In this document: positions 62,895 through 64,000 of the stretch, in pieces | How positions within the stretch are numbered: the first letter of the stretch is position 1 | How the letters are laid out: every line of letters begins with the position of its first letter | Assembly (NCBI GenBank): GCA_002256425.1 | Contig: NKIZ01000001.1 | Span: 3,135,001 to 3,199,000, forward strand | Source: Alphaproteobacteria bacterium PA2 | GTDB lineage: Bacteria; Pseudomonadota; Alphaproteobacteria; Caulobacterales; Caulobacteraceae | Length of the DNA: 64,000 nucleotides | Direction of reading: 5' to 3' | Translations under genes and position numbers: made by a program | Notes under the pieces: generated by a model | Told to the model about the DNA's origin: nothing | Database searches by the model: none | The model's input: the letters and a program-made list of their open reading frames with translations, nothing else

Positions 62895-64000
62895 ATGAAG
62901 ACCCCAGCAAAAATCCTTCTGGTCGGCGTCTGCGCCGGCGCACTGGTGGCAGGCGTGGTCGCCGTGCGGACGATCGGCCTGAAGCCTGCCGCAACCGAGA
63001 GCGATGTCACTGTCGCCCCATCCATAACCTATGACAGGGCGGCGGCCGCCCGGCATCTGTCCGAGGCCATCCAGATCCAGACCGTCAGCCATCAGGACCG
63101 GACGGAGGACGACCCGGCCCAGTGGGACAGACTGCATGCCTGGCTGCAGACCACCTATCCCGCCACCCACAAGGCCATGACCCGCGAGGTCGTGGCAGGC
63201 CATGGCCTGATCTACACCTGGAAGGGCTCAGATCCCGCCCTCGACCCGATCATCCTGATGGCGCACCAGGACGTGGTCCCGGTGACTCCCGGTACCGAAG
63301 GCGACTGGAAGTACGCACCATTCGCCGGACAAATTGCTGAAGGCGCCGTCTGGGGCCGTGGCGCCATCGACGACAAGGGTTCACTGGTCACCACCTTCGA
63401 GGCCATCGAGGCTTTGATGAAGTCAGGCTTTGCGCCCAAACGGACCATCATCCTGGTTTCCGGCCACGATGAAGAAGTTCGCGGCGAGGGCGCCGAAGCC
63501 GCATCTGCAGCCCTGAAGGCGCGGGGCGTGAAGGCTCACCTGGTCCTGGACGAAGGCCTGGTGGTGGTCGCCGATAATCCGATCACGGGAGGCCCTGCCG
63601 CCCTGATCGGCATTGCCGAGAAGGGTTATGGCACCCTCCAGGTCACGGCGAAGGCGGCTGGCGGGCACTCTTCAGCACCGCCGGCGGATGGCGGCGGGGT
63701 CGTGACCCTGTCCCGCGCCGTAACCGCCATCGCCGATCATCCCTTCCCCCTGGATCTGTCCGGACCCGGCGGGGAAATGCTCAAGGCTCTGGCGCCTCTG
63801 GGCAAGCTGCCGATCCGGATGGCGGTGGCCAATACCTGGCTTTTCAAGTCCGTGATCCTGAAGCAGATGGCGGCCACACCGGCCGGGGCGGCCATGCTGC
63901 ACACCACCATCGCGCCCACCATGCTGAAGGGCAGCCCCAAGGAAAATGTCCTGCCCCAGGACGCTACGGCCCAGATCAACTACCGCATAGCGCCCGGCGA
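62895..64000 (+). CDS. M20 family peptidase, carboxypeptidase S-like (5' part)
   Basis: The first 368 codons of an M20 zinc hydrolase; the 3' end is beyond the window. An N-terminal membrane anchor (about residues 7-27) precedes the catalytic domain. Zinc residues are His and Asp in LMAHQDVVPV, Asp in GRGAIDDKGS and the Glu pair in VSGHDEEVRGEG. This spacing is that of yeast carboxypeptidase S and vertebrate PM20D1, which cleave dipeptides or N-acyl amino acids. GGAGG precedes ATG 62895. Confidence 0.88.
   Translation, partial: MKTPAKILLVGVCAGALVAGVVAVRTIGLKPAATESDVTVAPSITYDRAAAARHLSEAIQIQTVSHQDRTEDDPAQWDRLHAWLQTTYPATHKAMTREVVAGHGLIYTWKGSDPALDPIILMAHQDVVPVTPGTEGDWKYAPFAGQIAEGAVWGRGAIDDKGSLVTTFEAIEALMKSGFAPKRTIILVSGHDEEVRGEGAEAASAALKARGVKAHLVLDEGLVVVADNPITGGPAALIGIAEKGYGTLQVTAKAAGGHSSAPPADGGGVVTLSRAVTAIADHPFPLDLSGPGGEMLKALAPLGKLPIRMAVANTWLFKSVILKQMAATPAGAAMLHTTIAPTMLKGSPKENVLPQDATAQINYRIAPG

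Overview
The window is a GC-rich (roughly two-thirds G+C) chromosomal segment from an alphaproteobacterium, most likely a member of the Caulobacteraceae (Caulobacter/Phenylobacterium-like). The evidence is a clear cpdR next to an N-formylglutamate amidohydrolase, a phoR-pstCAB-phoU-phoB cluster, CtrA-like TTAA-N7-TTAG boxes, a GANTC-containing intergenic repeat, and a ZTP riboswitch in front of purH. No phage, insertion sequence, integrase or CRISPR array is visible; most of the window is dense housekeeping sequence.

Layout. 1-2.7 kb: 3' end of lpxK, an APH-type phosphotransferase and purD. 2.7-9.3 kb: the phosphate-sensing and uptake cluster on the minus strand (phoR, pstC, pstA, pstB, phoU, phoB), with 11-bp-period Pho boxes before pstC and phoR. 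9.4-12.9 kb: a polysaccharide ABC exporter (permease and ATPase) followed by a tandem-domain family 2 glycosyltransferase. 13-19.5 kb: secreted M20 peptidase, HAD hydrolase, mutS and a large secreted alpha/beta hydrolase. 19.6-24.1 kb: dnaJ, dnaK (sigma-32-type promoter), a Vgr-related HExxH protein and alkB. 24.1-30.5 kb: three tandem chemoreceptor genes, each with a CtrA-like box 50-60 bp before its start. 30.8-39.4 kb: M16 peptidase, small membrane protein, purH with its riboswitch, heparinase II/III family protein, rpe and rsmB. 39.4-44.3 kb: an SDHAF4-like protein, a low-complexity secreted Gly/Tyr/Cys-rich protein, pyrF, a MarC-family protein and pepF.

44.25-45.27 kb is the one clearly accessory patch. 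It is a 1-kb islet bounded by a 25-bp direct repeat that copies the 3' end of pepF. It holds a 5'-truncated DUF6471 remnant and one unrecognised single-pass membrane protein, and its G+C is visibly lower than its surroundings. 45.3-52.4 kb carries a secreted unknown, a molybdopterin oxidoreductase with a cytochrome b partner, a thioesterase, an alpha/beta hydrolase, an Ala-rich lipoprotein, mnmC and a DUF6491 protein. 52.4-55.9 kb has a structured intergenic repeat, a TonB-dependent receptor with its own Pho box and a CtrA-like box, and tRNA-Val(GAC). 56-64 kb has cpdR, an N-formylglutamate amidohydrolase, a strong candidate small RNA, typA, a GNAT enzyme, an aminotransferase, an SDR, a second copy of the structured repeat, a PPOX-type flavoprotein and the 5' part of a second M20 peptidase.

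Two regulatory themes link distant genes. Phosphate limitation probably drives pstCAB-phoU-phoB, phoR and the TonB receptor through Pho boxes. The CtrA/CpdR cell-cycle circuit probably reaches the chemoreceptor trio and perhaps the TonB receptor. The best candidates for undescribed biology are the minus-strand sRNA before typA, the pepF-tail islet, the covarying two-hairpin repeat, and the mosaic chemoreceptor trio with a sharply bounded conversion tract.
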